DNA of 30,751 nt, from assembly GCA_964585685.1 (NCBI GenBank), contig CAZPEP010000023.1, positions 1 through 30,751 on the forward strand, in the 5' to 3' direction. The translations under genes and the position numbers were made by a program. The notes below the pieces were generated by a model, which worked only from the letters and a program-made list of their open reading frames with translations, was not told where the DNA came from and ran no database searches. The stretch is from JALHVH01 sp964585685. GTDB lineage: Bacteria; Acidobacteriota; Aminicenantia; Aminicenantales; Saccharicenantaceae. Of this stretch, positions 23,215 through 30,751 are shown piece by piece (the stretch's first letter is position 1; the number at the start of each line of letters is the position of its first letter).

Positions 23215-24102
23215 ATGGCGCATTCGCATGATGAACATCCCCGGCCGGACATCGGGATCGTGGGCGGCACGGGCCTGTACGAGATCGAGGGCATCCGCGA
23301 CGTCCGGGAGGTCCGGATCCACACGCCGTTCGGCGAACCCTCCGACGCGTACATGATCGGGACGCTCGAAGGCCGTCGCGTCGCGTTCCTCAGCCGTCAC
23401 GGCCGGGGCCACCGCCTCCTCCCCGCAGAGGTCAACTACCGAGCCAATGCCTTCGGCTTCAAGACGCTCGGGGTCCGGAGGGTTATCTCGGTGAGCTCGG
23501 TCGGGTCCCTCAAGGAGGAGGTCCGGCCCAGGAATATCGTATTGGCCGACCAGTTCTATGACAGGACCCGGCGCGCCAATACGTTCTTCGGGGAGGGGGT
23601 CGTCGCCCATATCGGCTTCGCTAGGCCGGTCTGCCCGGACCTGTCCCGTGCCCTCTACGACATCGGAACCGGGCTCGGGCTCCGGATGCACCCGGGCGGG
23701 ACCTATATCTGCATCGAAGGGCCCGCTTTCTCGACGATCGCCGAATCTCGGGTCTATAGATCTTGGGGCTGCGACGTCATCGGCATGACGGGTGCGACCG
23801 AGGCCAAGCTTTTCCGCGAGGCCGAGATCTGCTACGCCACCCTCAACCTGGTCACCGATTACGATGTTTGGCGCGACGATGGGGAGACCGTCAGCGTCGA
23901 CCTCATCATGGAGAACCTCCGGCTCAATTTAGATAACGCCAAGGCCGTCGTTAGGGGGGCCGTCGCCACCCTCCCGGCGGAACCCGGGGGCGCCTGCGGT
24001 TGCGCCGAAGCCCTCCGTGGCGCCATCGTCACCGACCCGGAGCTTGTTCCCAGGGAGACGAAGGACAGGCTCCGGCCTATCATAGGAAAGTACTTGCCGT
24101 GA
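23215..24102 (+). CDS. mtnP: S-methyl-5'-thioadenosine phosphorylase
   Basis: MtnP splits methylthioadenosine, a by-product of polyamine and other SAM reactions, into adenine and methylthioribose 1-phosphate. The 295-residue product has GIVGGTGLY (14-22), the phosphate site SRHGRGHRLLPAEVNYRAN (60-78), EGPAFST (168-174), and GMTGATEAKLFREAE (190-204). TDYDVW (214-219) carries Asp215 and Asp217, the pair that selects 6-aminopurines (adenine) over guanine or hypoxanthine. The ATG follows GAGGAG by 5 bases. The next gene starts 10 bases downstream, so this is the first gene of an operon. Confidence 0.93.
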   Translation: MAHSHDEHPRPDIGIVGGTGLYEIEGIRDVREVRIHTPFGEPSDAYMIGTLEGRRVAFLSRHGRGHRLLPAEVNYRANAFGFKTLGVRRVISVSSVGSLKEEVRPRNIVLADQFYDRTRRANTFFGEGVVAHIGFARPVCPDLSRALYDIGTGLGLRMHPGGTYICIEGPAFSTIAESRVYRSWGCDVIGMTGATEAKLFREAEICYATLNLVTDYDVWRDDGETVSVDLIMENLRLNLDNAKAVVRGAVATLPAEPGGACGCAEALRGAIVTDPELVPRETKDRLRPIIGKYLP

Positions 24103-24112
24103 GGGTGTGCCC

Positions 24113-25012
24113 ATGAGTCTCGTCATCGTAGGTTCTCTGGCTTTCGACACCATTGAGACTCCAAAGGAGCGCCGAGAGAGGATTGTCGGCGGCTCCGGGA
24201 CCTATTGCGCCCTGGCCGCGAGCTTCTTCACGAAGCCCCGCGTCGTCGGCGTCATCGGGCGCGATTTTCCGACGAGGACCCTGGCGTTGCTGCGGTCGCG
24301 GAAGATCGACCTCAAGGGCGTCGAGGTGAGGGCGGGGAAGACCTTCCACTGGGAAGGCCGCTACGGAGATGACCCCAACCAGCGGACGACCGTCCGGACG
24401 GACCTCAACGTTTTCGCCGACTTCAAACCCTGCCTTCCGCCCTCGTACCGCTCCGCAGACATTCTATACCTGGCCAACATCGACCCGGACCTCCACGGCC
24501 CTGTCCTTGCCCAGGCGAAAAAGCCGCGACTCGTGGCCATGGACACGATCCGGTACTGGATCGAGACCAAGCCCGAGGCCGTCGTCCGAGAGCTCGGGCG
24601 CGTCGATGTCTACTTCGCCAACGACGAGGAGGTCAAGCTCCTGGCCGGGGATAGCAACCTTGTCCGGGCTGGGAAGAAGCTGCTGAAGTACGGCCCGTCC
24701 CTCATCGTCGCCAAGAAGGGGGAGCACGGGGCCCTGGTGTTCGGCCGGGACTTCATCTTCGGCGTCCTCGCCCGGCCCTGCGACGAGGTCGTCGACCCGA
24801 CCGGGGCCGGCGACAGCTTCGCCGGAGGGTTCCTGGGGCACCTCGACAGAGTCCCCCGGGCTACCGGGAGGGAGCTTCGGCGGGCTGCCGTCTACGGGAG
24901 CACCGTCGCCTCGTTCGTCATCGAGGATTTCGGCATCGACCGGTTCCTAACGCTCAAGCCGGAGGAGATCGACGCCCGCTATCGGGAATTCCGCAAACTG
25001 GTGTCCTTATGA
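24113..25012 (+). CDS. PfkB-family sugar/nucleoside kinase
   Basis: PfkB (ribokinase-family) enzymes phosphorylate sugars or nucleosides. The 299-residue product has GGSGTYCALAA near residue 27, the N-x-x-E motif (NDEE, 170-173), KKGEHGALV (201-209), and the DPTGAGDSFAGGF signature (228-240) with catalytic Asp234. The ATG at 24113 follows GAGGG by 7 bases; a GTG at 24107 is an alternative. It lies between mtnP (10 bases upstream) and the beta-eliminating lyase, which overlaps or follows its stop. Substrate is unknown; a nucleoside or a methylthioribose-related sugar would suit the neighbour, but that is inference. Confidence 0.88.
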   Translation: MSLVIVGSLAFDTIETPKERRERIVGGSGTYCALAASFFTKPRVVGVIGRDFPTRTLALLRSRKIDLKGVEVRAGKTFHWEGRYGDDPNQRTTVRTDLNVFADFKPCLPPSYRSADILYLANIDPDLHGPVLAQAKKPRLVAMDTIRYWIETKPEAVVRELGRVDVYFANDEEVKLLAGDSNLVRAGKKLLKYGPSLIVAKKGEHGALVFGRDFIFGVLARPCDEVVDPTGAGDSFAGGFLGHLDRVPRATGRELRRAAVYGSTVASFVIEDFGIDRFLTLKPEEIDARYREFRKLVSL

Positions 25013-25029
25013 AGGAAGGGGAGAGGAAC

Positions 25030-26412
25030 ATGCCGGACGTGAAAATGCCCATGGAGCCGTTCCGCATCAAGGTTGTGGAGCCCATCGCCCTGACCACGCG
25101 CAAGGAACGGGCAGATCTCCTTGAGCGGGCTGGGTTTAACGTCTTCCGGATCCCCGCGGACAAGGTCACGATCGACCTCCTCACGGATTCCGGGACGTCG
25201 GCCATGAGCGACAACCAATGGGCCGGCATGATGCTCGGCGACGAGTCCTATGCCGGATGCCGGAACTTCTTCAATTTCGAGGCCTCCGTCAAGGACATCT
25301 TCGGATTTGCTCACGTTATCCCCACCCATCAGGGACGGGCCGCCGAGCGGATCCTGTTCGAAACGCTCGTCCGCAAGGGCGACTTCGTCCCGAGCAACAT
25401 CCATTTCGACACGACGCGGGCGAACATCGAGGTCCGGGGCGGCCGCGCCGTCGACCTGGCCGGCCGGGCGGCCTACGATCCCGACGCCCCGCACCCGTTC
25501 AAGGGCGATATGGACGTCGCGAAGCTCAAAGCTTTCATCGAGGCGAAGGGGAAGGCGCGGATCCCGCTGGTCATGATAACCGTCACCAACAACAGCGGGG
25601 GAGGCCAGCCCGTCTCGATGAAGAACATCCGGGAGGCGAGCCAGGTCTGCCGCCGCCACGGCATCCCCTTCTTCTTCGACGCTTGCCGGTTCGCCGAGAA
25701 CGCTTTCTTCATCAAGAAGCGGGAGACGGGCTACGCCGGGAAATCCATCCTGGAGATCGCTCAGGAGATGTTCTCCTACGCCGACGGGGCGACCATGAGC
25801 GCCAAGAAGGACGGCCTGGTGAATATCGGCGGTTTTGTCACCCTCGACGACGACGCCCTGGCTGAGAAGATTAAGAACGCCCTCATCCTCAGCGAGGGGT
25901 TCCCGACCTACGGGGGGCTGGCCGGGCGGGACCTCGAAGCCGTCGCACGCGGGCTCCGGGAGGTCTTGGACGAGCGCTACTTAGAGCACCGCACGGCCCA
26001 GATCGCCTACCTGGGCGCCCTGCTCGAGGCCGGAGGCGTGCCTTTCGTCAAGCCCACGGGCGGGCACGCCGTCTATATCCTGGCCGACAGGTTCCTGCCG
26101 CACATTCCCCGTCATCAGTACCCCGCTTGGGCCCTGACCGTCGCCCTCTATCGCGAGGCCGCGGTCCGGGCCGTCGAGATCGGCGGCGTAATGTTCGCCA
26201 GAAAAGAACCCCGGACCGGCAGGGAGATCTTTCCCGAGCTCGAACTCGTCCGGCTGGCCATCCCGCGCCGGGTCTATACAGCGTCCCACCTCGCCTACGT
26301 TGCTGAATCGCTCGTTGAGCTCCTGGCGAACCGGGACAAGGTCCGCGGCCTGAGGATCGTCCGCGAATCGCCGTTCCTGCGCCATTTCACGGCCCAGCTC
26401 GAAGAGATCTGA
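25030..26412 (+). CDS. tryptophanase / tyrosine phenol-lyase family PLP beta-eliminating lyase
   Basis: These PLP enzymes split Trp to indole, or Tyr to phenol, with pyruvate and ammonia. The 460-residue product has IDLLTDSGT (48-56), IPTHQGRAAE (97-106), TNNSGGGQPVSM (186-197), FFFDACRFAENA (214-225) and MSAKKDGLVNIGGF (256-269), where Lys260 should bind PLP. It keeps the -PTYGGLAGRDLEA- segment and ends LRHFTAQLEEI. Some features are tryptophanase-like (MSAKKD, LPHIP) and others tyrosine-phenol-lyase-like (MSDNQWAGMM, GLAGRD), so I do not choose. GGGGAGAGG favours the ATG at 25030; the ATG at 25009, overlapping the kinase stop as ATGA, would add 7 residues. No tnaC-like leader is seen; it sits third in an operon. 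Confidence 0.9.
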   Translation: MPDVKMPMEPFRIKVVEPIALTTRKERADLLERAGFNVFRIPADKVTIDLLTDSGTSAMSDNQWAGMMLGDESYAGCRNFFNFEASVKDIFGFAHVIPTHQGRAAERILFETLVRKGDFVPSNIHFDTTRANIEVRGGRAVDLAGRAAYDPDAPHPFKGDMDVAKLKAFIEAKGKARIPLVMITVTNNSGGGQPVSMKNIREASQVCRRHGIPFFFDACRFAENAFFIKKRETGYAGKSILEIAQEMFSYADGATMSAKKDGLVNIGGFVTLDDDALAEKIKNALILSEGFPTYGGLAGRDLEAVARGLREVLDERYLEHRTAQIAYLGALLEAGGVPFVKPTGGHAVYILADRFLPHIPRHQYPAWALTVALYREAAVRAVEIGGVMFARKEPRTGREIFPELELVRLAIPRRVYTASHLAYVAESLVELLANRDKVRGLRIVRESPFLRHFTAQLEEI

Positions 26413-26485
26413 AAAATTGTCAGCCCCAAGATATTTTTATTTGCTTTTTCCATTTTCGTGTGATATCCATGACGGCAAGGGGATC

Positions 26486-28441
26486 ATGAAGAGGCAAGCA
26501 CTTGCCTTAATGGCTTTGAGTTGGATAGGACAGCTGACTTTGTCTGCCCAGCCCGTGCCGGGGTTGCTCCAGATCGAACACGCGCCCGTCGTGTCCTACC
26601 GGGTGGGAGAGAGCCTGATCATCGCCGCCCAGGCCCCGGGAGCCCGGGAGATGAGGGTTCTTTTCCGCTTCCCGGGTGTCGACGAGTTCCAGGTTCGGAA
26701 GATGAGCGAGAGCGAAGGCGGCGAATTCTCGTTCGCCCTCGACTCCCGGGAGGTCACGGGGACTTCCTTCGATTATTTTGTCGAGGCCGAGGGCATAGAT
26801 GAGATCGCGTTCCTTCCGCCCGGAGCCCCGTCCTCGTTCTTCACGGCCACCGGTGAAGGCGATCCGGCTCCCGAGGTCCCGGACGACTTGCCCTCTGCCA
26901 CGCCGGCCGAGGGCAAAGTGACCTGGCCCGTTTCCCTTACCGGAACCGCGCAGGCCGTTATGTACGAAAAGGACGAGTCGGCGACCCTCAAGGACACGCC
27001 GGTGGCCGGGAACGTCCGCCTCGCGGCAAACTATCGGAAAGGGGACACGAACGTCGTTATCGACAGCACCTTCAACTACTCCAACACCCCTGTCCTGGGA
27101 GAGAAGGACATCGACCTCTCCAACATGGCTGTATCCGTTTCCCATGACCAGCACTCGCTCAAGGCGGGAGACGTCAACATCACCGAGTCCGAGTTCACGG
27201 TCCAGGGACTCGGCCGGAGGGGCCTGGAGTACGCCTACACCGGCGCGAAGGCCTCGGTACACGTCTTCGACATCAATTCCCAACAACCGCGGGGGTTCGA
27301 CGGGTTCGGAGTCCCGAAACCGGCGCTAAGCATCTTCGGTGGCGCGGTCGGCTACAAGTTCCTGAAAGACGCGGTCTCCTTGAAAGCCGTCTACCTTTCC
27401 GGGAAGGATGATCCGACGCTCGGCGTGAACGTTTCGGAGTCCTATTTCAACGCGCGCGGGCGGAAGGGCAGCGTTTTCGCCCTTATCGAGGAGACGAACC
27501 TCTTCCAGAACAAGCTGACCCTGGGGGCGGAATACGCCCGGAGCGATTACGACGGGGACATCTCGGACGAGTCAGGTCCCCGGAGCGACAGCGCCTGGCG
27601 GGTCGGCGGAAGCTTCCGGTCGGGGATCGTCCAGGCGGGGGCGGTCTACAGGTTCATCGGCGGGGGCTTCAACCCCATAGGCTTTCAGTATTTCTCGAAC
27701 GACCGCCGGGGGCTCGAAGCCAACGTGGGCCTGTCCAAGGGGAGGCTCAGCCTGACCGGAACGTTCCAGTCCATAAAGGACAACGTCAACGGCGATGCGG
27801 AGCGGGACACCACGAAGAACATGAACGGGAACCTTAACTTTATGTGGAACGTCTCGGACAAGGTCTCCTTCAACGTCGGGTATCAGAGAGGTGAGCAGGA
27901 TACCTCCAGGGACGGGACGACGCCCTTGTTCCCCCAGGACAGCGTGACAAACCAGGTCTCCGGAGCTCTGATGTTCACATTCAGCCCGTCGGCGAGCCTG
28001 AACCTTCAGGTTGCCAACGCCAGCGCCTCGAGCAAGTCCTCGCCTCAGGGCAACAACACCGGGCTCAACGTGAACCTCGGCGGGGCCTTCCGGGCCGGCA
28101 ACGTCCTTTCCATTTCCCCGACCCTCGGATTCGCCAGCGCGAAGAACAAGTTCACCGGGGAAAGACAGCTCACGTACAATTCGTTCCTGGCTGCCGAGCT
28201 GACGATCGTCCCCGAGTGGTTCTCGACGTCCATCCAGGGGGGGTACACCCGGTCGGACAACGGTTCTATGGGCGTGACGAACACCCTCAACCTCTCGGGG
28301 ATGCTCGGCCTTCAGCTGAAGAAGCTCATCAAAATCGGCACCGTGACCCTCTCCGTCAGGGGCAATTACGGCCGGACGAAAATGCCCGGATTCTCGAACA
28401 CCATATCGGCGATCCTCGCCCAGTGCGATTTTTCGTTCTAG
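26486..28441 (+). CDS. large outer-membrane beta-barrel protein with N-terminal Ig-like domain
   Basis: The 651-residue product has a signal peptide (MKRQALALMALSWIGQLTLSA, cleavage about 21). A beta-sandwich-like domain lies at about 25-125 (VSYRVGESLIIAA... FDYFVEAEG), then a Pro/Ala-rich linker (about 125-145). About 500 residues of alternating beta-strands with Asn/Gly/Ser-rich turns follow, ending ILAQCDFSF. The terminal Phe and strand pattern indicate an outer-membrane barrel. There is no TonB box or plug that I can see. The ATG at 26486 follows AAGGGG; an ATG 69 bases upstream would add a non-signal-like extension. A PKD-repeat protein follows after 16 bases, so the two are probably made together. 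Not recognised beyond this. Confidence 0.78.
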   Translation: MKRQALALMALSWIGQLTLSAQPVPGLLQIEHAPVVSYRVGESLIIAAQAPGAREMRVLFRFPGVDEFQVRKMSESEGGEFSFALDSREVTGTSFDYFVEAEGIDEIAFLPPGAPSSFFTATGEGDPAPEVPDDLPSATPAEGKVTWPVSLTGTAQAVMYEKDESATLKDTPVAGNVRLAANYRKGDTNVVIDSTFNYSNTPVLGEKDIDLSNMAVSVSHDQHSLKAGDVNITESEFTVQGLGRRGLEYAYTGAKASVHVFDINSQQPRGFDGFGVPKPALSIFGGAVGYKFLKDAVSLKAVYLSGKDDPTLGVNVSESYFNARGRKGSVFALIEETNLFQNKLTLGAEYARSDYDGDISDESGPRSDSAWRVGGSFRSGIVQAGAVYRFIGGGFNPIGFQYFSNDRRGLEANVGLSKGRLSLTGTFQSIKDNVNGDAERDTTKNMNGNLNFMWNVSDKVSFNVGYQRGEQDTSRDGTTPLFPQDSVTNQVSGALMFTFSPSASLNLQVANASASSKSSPQGNNTGLNVNLGGAFRAGNVLSISPTLGFASAKNKFTGERQLTYNSFLAAELTIVPEWFSTSIQGGYTRSDNGSMGVTNTLNLSGMLGLQLKKLIKIGTVTLSVRGNYGRTKMPGFSNTISAILAQCDFSF

Positions 28442-28457
28442 GAGCGGTGAAAAGAAG

Positions 28458-30455
28458 ATGAGGTCCACGATCATGAGCGCGGGGAAAGCGGGGAGAACTC
28501 TGTTCGTCGCGTCGGCCCTGAGCATCCTGGTCTCGGCCGCGCCGCTCTTCGCCGACAGCATCACTTATAGTCCCGCCGCGCCGAACGTCGAGCAGAGCGT
28601 AAGCTTCCAATATGTTGCGGCGTTCGGCACGGTCAGCTCCCCGATCCGCTGGAATTTTGGGGACGGCGGGAGCTATCTTTCGTCGTCGGGGGTTTTAACG
28701 GCGTCGCACGCTTACAAGGCTCCGGGCTCCTACACCGTTCAGGCCCAGATCCAAACGATGTCGACGCCCGGCTCCATCATCACGACAACCGTCAGGATCG
28801 TCGAGCGCAGGTCCGTTACGTTCACCCCGTCGAACCCGATACCGGGCCAGCCGGTGACCTTCATCGCCAATAATTTTTTCTCGGTCTCGCTCCTGTGGAA
28901 TTTCGACGACGCTCCCCTTTTTAATGGCGGTCCCCGGCAGGTCCACGCATTCCAGGAGGCCGGGACGCACAACGTCGTCGTCAAGGACTGGGACGGCAAG
29001 TCCGTCGTGGCTATCACCGTCAGTGTTCCCGTCGGATCGCCGTCGATCGTATTTGCTCCCGCGGAGCCCAGGGTCAACGAACCCGTAGAGTTCCGGGCCG
29101 TCAACTTCCTCTCGACGTCGCTCGTGCGTTGGGACTTCGGTGATGGAGCGGTCGAGAACGACACGAGCCCGCCCCTCATCACGCATGCCTACCGCAATCC
29201 GGGGACCTATATTGTCCGCGCCTTCGATGGTGGGAGCCGGTCGCTGACCGCACAGACCTCGGTCAGGGTGCTCCCGGAACGCCTGGTCACGTTCAGTCCG
29301 ACGGATCCTCGGGCCGGCGAGGAGGTCACGTTCCGGGCCTTCAATTTCAGCTCGCCGACCTTGCGTTGGGACTTCGGAGACGGGGCGGTCGAGAACGATA
29401 CGAATCCGCCTGTCATCTCGCACACCTACAGCAGCCCGGGGGACTATTCTGTCCGCGCTTTCGACGGGGGGAGCGGGTCGCCAAGCGCGCAAACCGCGAT
29501 CCGTGTCCTTCCGGAGCGCCTGATCATCTTCAGCCCGGTGGATCCGAGGGCCGGCGAGGAGATCACGTTCCGGGCCGTCAATTTCAGCTCACCGACCCTG
29601 CGTTGGGACTTCGGCGACGGGGCGGTCCTCTCGGCCGGGACCCAGGTCGCCCACGCGTTCGCGACCGCGGGGCCGTGGACGGTCAAGGCTTTCGACCGGA
29701 GGGGCACGGCCGAGGTCGCCAAAAGCCTGGTCATTACGGTCTTCCCGAACCAGGGGCCGAGATCCAAGTTCGCGGTTTCCTTCATCCAGCTCCGCTTCGA
29801 GGACGGGAAGTCCTACAAGGTCGTCCCTAGGGAATTCGGGGCTCTGACAGCCTTCGCCGAGATCAAGTTCGAGGGCACCGGCGTCCTCCAGGCCCAGTGG
29901 CTCGTCGACGGGATGCCCTTCAAAACGGTCTTAACGAATTTGTCGTTCGCGGGGAACACGATCATCGATTCCGGCAGCGTCCCCGGACTTCCTTCCCTCC
30001 TCCCCGGTCTCCACGAGGTCACGCTCAACCTCATACAGCCGCGGGCTGAGTTCGTCATTCCCGTGATCCGCTATTTCGTGACCGCGGACGCGGAGCCTCG
30101 CGCGGCTGTGGACTTCCTTTTGGACGGGGCGGTGACGATCGACGGCGCGGCCCTCGGGGGCGACGACGCGACGATCGAAGCGCCCGTCGGGAAGCACTTC
30201 CTCCTCAAGGGCTGGGCCCGAAACGAGAGCGGGACGGCTGTCGCTTTTGCCCTGCTCCGGGTCTTCCTCGACGACGAACTCGTCGACCAGAAGATTGTTC
30301 TGGACCTCAAGCCCGGCGAGGAGAGGGGATTCGAATCGTCGGTCTTCAACGCAACGGCGGGCCGGAAACGGCTCCTCCTCGTCCTCTATGACGTCTCGCG
30401 CCGCCCCGCCGTGATTCTTTACCTGAGGGAAATGGCGGTCGTCCCGCCTACTTAA
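28458..30455 (+). CDS. secreted protein with five PKD-type repeats
   Basis: PKD domains are Ig-like beta-sandwiches of surface and secreted proteins that bind proteins or polysaccharides. The 665-residue product has a signal peptide (about 1-32, AxA-like LFA-D) and five repeats: about 35-115, 118-191, 196-272, 276-351 and 355-429. Most keep the W-x-F-G-D-G core (64-70, 225-230, 304-309, 383-388); repeat 2 reads WNFDDA and has lost the Gly. Residues about 437-665 are a beta-rich tail without a recognised motif, with a CARDB-like look near the end. Repeats 3-5 are close copies, 79 residues apart. The start at 28458 lacks a good Shine-Dalgarno; ATG 28473 is an alternative. It is probably the partner of the upstream barrel. 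Confidence 0.85.
   Translation: MRSTIMSAGKAGRTLFVASALSILVSAAPLFADSITYSPAAPNVEQSVSFQYVAAFGTVSSPIRWNFGDGGSYLSSSGVLTASHAYKAPGSYTVQAQIQTMSTPGSIITTTVRIVERRSVTFTPSNPIPGQPVTFIANNFFSVSLLWNFDDAPLFNGGPRQVHAFQEAGTHNVVVKDWDGKSVVAITVSVPVGSPSIVFAPAEPRVNEPVEFRAVNFLSTSLVRWDFGDGAVENDTSPPLITHAYRNPGTYIVRAFDGGSRSLTAQTSVRVLPERLVTFSPTDPRAGEEVTFRAFNFSSPTLRWDFGDGAVENDTNPPVISHTYSSPGDYSVRAFDGGSGSPSAQTAIRVLPERLIIFSPVDPRAGEEITFRAVNFSSPTLRWDFGDGAVLSAGTQVAHAFATAGPWTVKAFDRRGTAEVAKSLVITVFPNQGPRSKFAVSFIQLRFEDGKSYKVVPREFGALTAFAEIKFEGTGVLQAQWLVDGMPFKTVLTNLSFAGNTIIDSGSVPGLPSLLPGLHEVTLNLIQPRAEFVIPVIRYFVTADAEPRAAVDFLLDGAVTIDGAALGGDDATIEAPVGKHFLLKGWARNESGTAVAFALLRVFLDDELVDQKIVLDLKPGEERGFESSVFNATAGRKRLLLVLYDVSRRPAVILYLREMAVVPPT
29281..29754 (+). 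repeat. tandem 237-base coding repeat inside the PKD gene
   Basis: The units starting at 29281 and 29518 are 237 bases apart. They match closely at the DNA level, for example CCGGCGAGGAG followed by TCACGTTCCGGGCC, and the TTGGGACTTCGG segment. A third, less similar unit starts near 29044. The repeats look like recent intragenic duplication and could allow changes in copy number. Confidence 0.6.
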
Positions 30456-30751
30456 TTCTATAGAACCACATCAGCGGCAGCCAGAGAGACGATCCGAAGG
30501 GGAGGTTCCGGTTGTTGACCAGGACCTCGGTGTCATCCCAGGCGTAGACGAGGTTGAAGAGGTCAAAGAGGTCCTCGACTTCGGCAGGGGTGTAAGTCGC
30601 CGAATGGCGGACCCATTCGCCGCTCCCTTCCTCCGCGTAGGTCGGGTTCCGGTGGGCGAGAGCCACAGCGCGTTCGTAGTTGGAGGCGGCCTTCACCCCG
30701 AAAACGATGGTGATCTTAAATTCTTTGGCTTGAGACGACGGCTGAAGGATT
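30448..30751 (-). CDS. 3' end of an unidentified gene (runs off window)
   Basis: The minus-strand frame is open from the window edge to a TAG at 30448-30450 and encodes about 100 residues. The C-terminus is NNRNLPFGSSLWLPLMWFYRIK, with an aromatic-rich, possibly membrane- or wall-facing end. The sequence has no motif I recognise. Because the frame stays open to the edge, the true start is upstream. It overlaps the PKD gene tail by 8 bases, convergently. Confidence 0.6.
   Translation of the reverse strand, partial: ILQPSSQAKEFKITIVFGVKAASNYERAVALAHRNPTYAEEGSGEWVRHSATYTPAEVEDLFDLFNLVYAWDDTEVLVNNRNLPFGSSLWLPLMWFYRIK

Noticed and set aside
25009..25029. ATGA-overlap start for the beta-eliminating lyase
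   Set aside because: It lacks a Shine-Dalgarno, while the ATG at 25030 follows GGGGAGAGG; kept only as an alternative.
1..30751. CRISPR arrays, insertion sequences, integrases, prophage genes
   Set aside because: No regularly spaced repeats, transposase, recombinase or phage structural motifs were seen.

Overview
The window is 30.75 kb of GC-rich, gene-dense bacterial chromosome from a Gram-negative (diderm) organism. It contains two outer-membrane beta-barrel proteins, one ending in the C-terminal Phe typical of barrels, two candidate lipoproteins and murein-recycling enzymes. Ribosomal-type Shine-Dalgarno sequences and sigma70-like promoters are common. Secreted papain-like proteases, a tryptophanase/tyrosine phenol-lyase relative, LarC and PKD proteins suggest an anaerobic, peptide-using heterotroph. 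An Acidobacteriota/Aminicenantes-like lineage would fit, but this is only an impression from gene style and needs a tree of RpoA, S4 or MetG.

Layout. 1-2026: the end of the alpha ribosomal operon (rpsD 3'-part, rpoA, rplQ). 2113-4289: a divergent NlpC/P60 endopeptidase and an L-Ala-D/L-Glu-type epimerase with an export-like N-terminus, a likely murein-peptide pair. 4290-4524: an intergenic region with a multi-stem structured element and a C/G hairpin. 4525-8695 (minus): cca-like tRNA nucleotidyltransferase, galE and an MltD-like LysM transglycosylase lipoprotein, transcribed in that order. 8809-10619: a compositionally foreign insert with a glycerate 2-kinase, its own TTGACA promoter, and gene fragments at both ends. 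10639-13226 (minus): a membrane metallophosphoesterase and a C1-like peptidase lipoprotein with an altered active-site segment. 13361-14797 (plus): an LEA14/WHy protein and a nitroreductase. 14798-15414: a non-coding stretch with inverted repeats and a second structured element that shares a motif with the first. 15415-17073: an outer-membrane barrel (minus) and a TsaC-type tRNA threonylcarbamoyladenosine enzyme (plus), the latter with a very good promoter overlapped by an inverted repeat. 17104-19128 (minus): a large secreted papain-family protease with two C-terminal Ig-like repeats. 19300-23082 (minus): a tightly overlapping larC-folE-metG operon. 23215-26412 (plus): an mtnP-pfkB-tnaA/tpl operon. 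26486-30455 (plus): a large outer-membrane barrel followed by a five-PKD-repeat secreted protein. 30448-30751 (minus): the 3' end of an unidentified gene.

Working together: NlpC/P60, the epimerase and the MltD-like enzyme form a wall turnover and salvage group. The proteases and the beta-eliminating lyase suggest amino-acid use. mtnP and the PfkB kinase point to methylthioadenosine/nucleoside-sugar salvage. The barrel plus PKD pair may be a cell-surface assembly. No rRNA, tRNA, CRISPR array, transposase or phage gene was found. The items most worth a second look are the two related structured intergenic elements, the foreign glycerate-kinase insert, the mtnP-pfkB-lyase operon, and the barrel/PKD pair.
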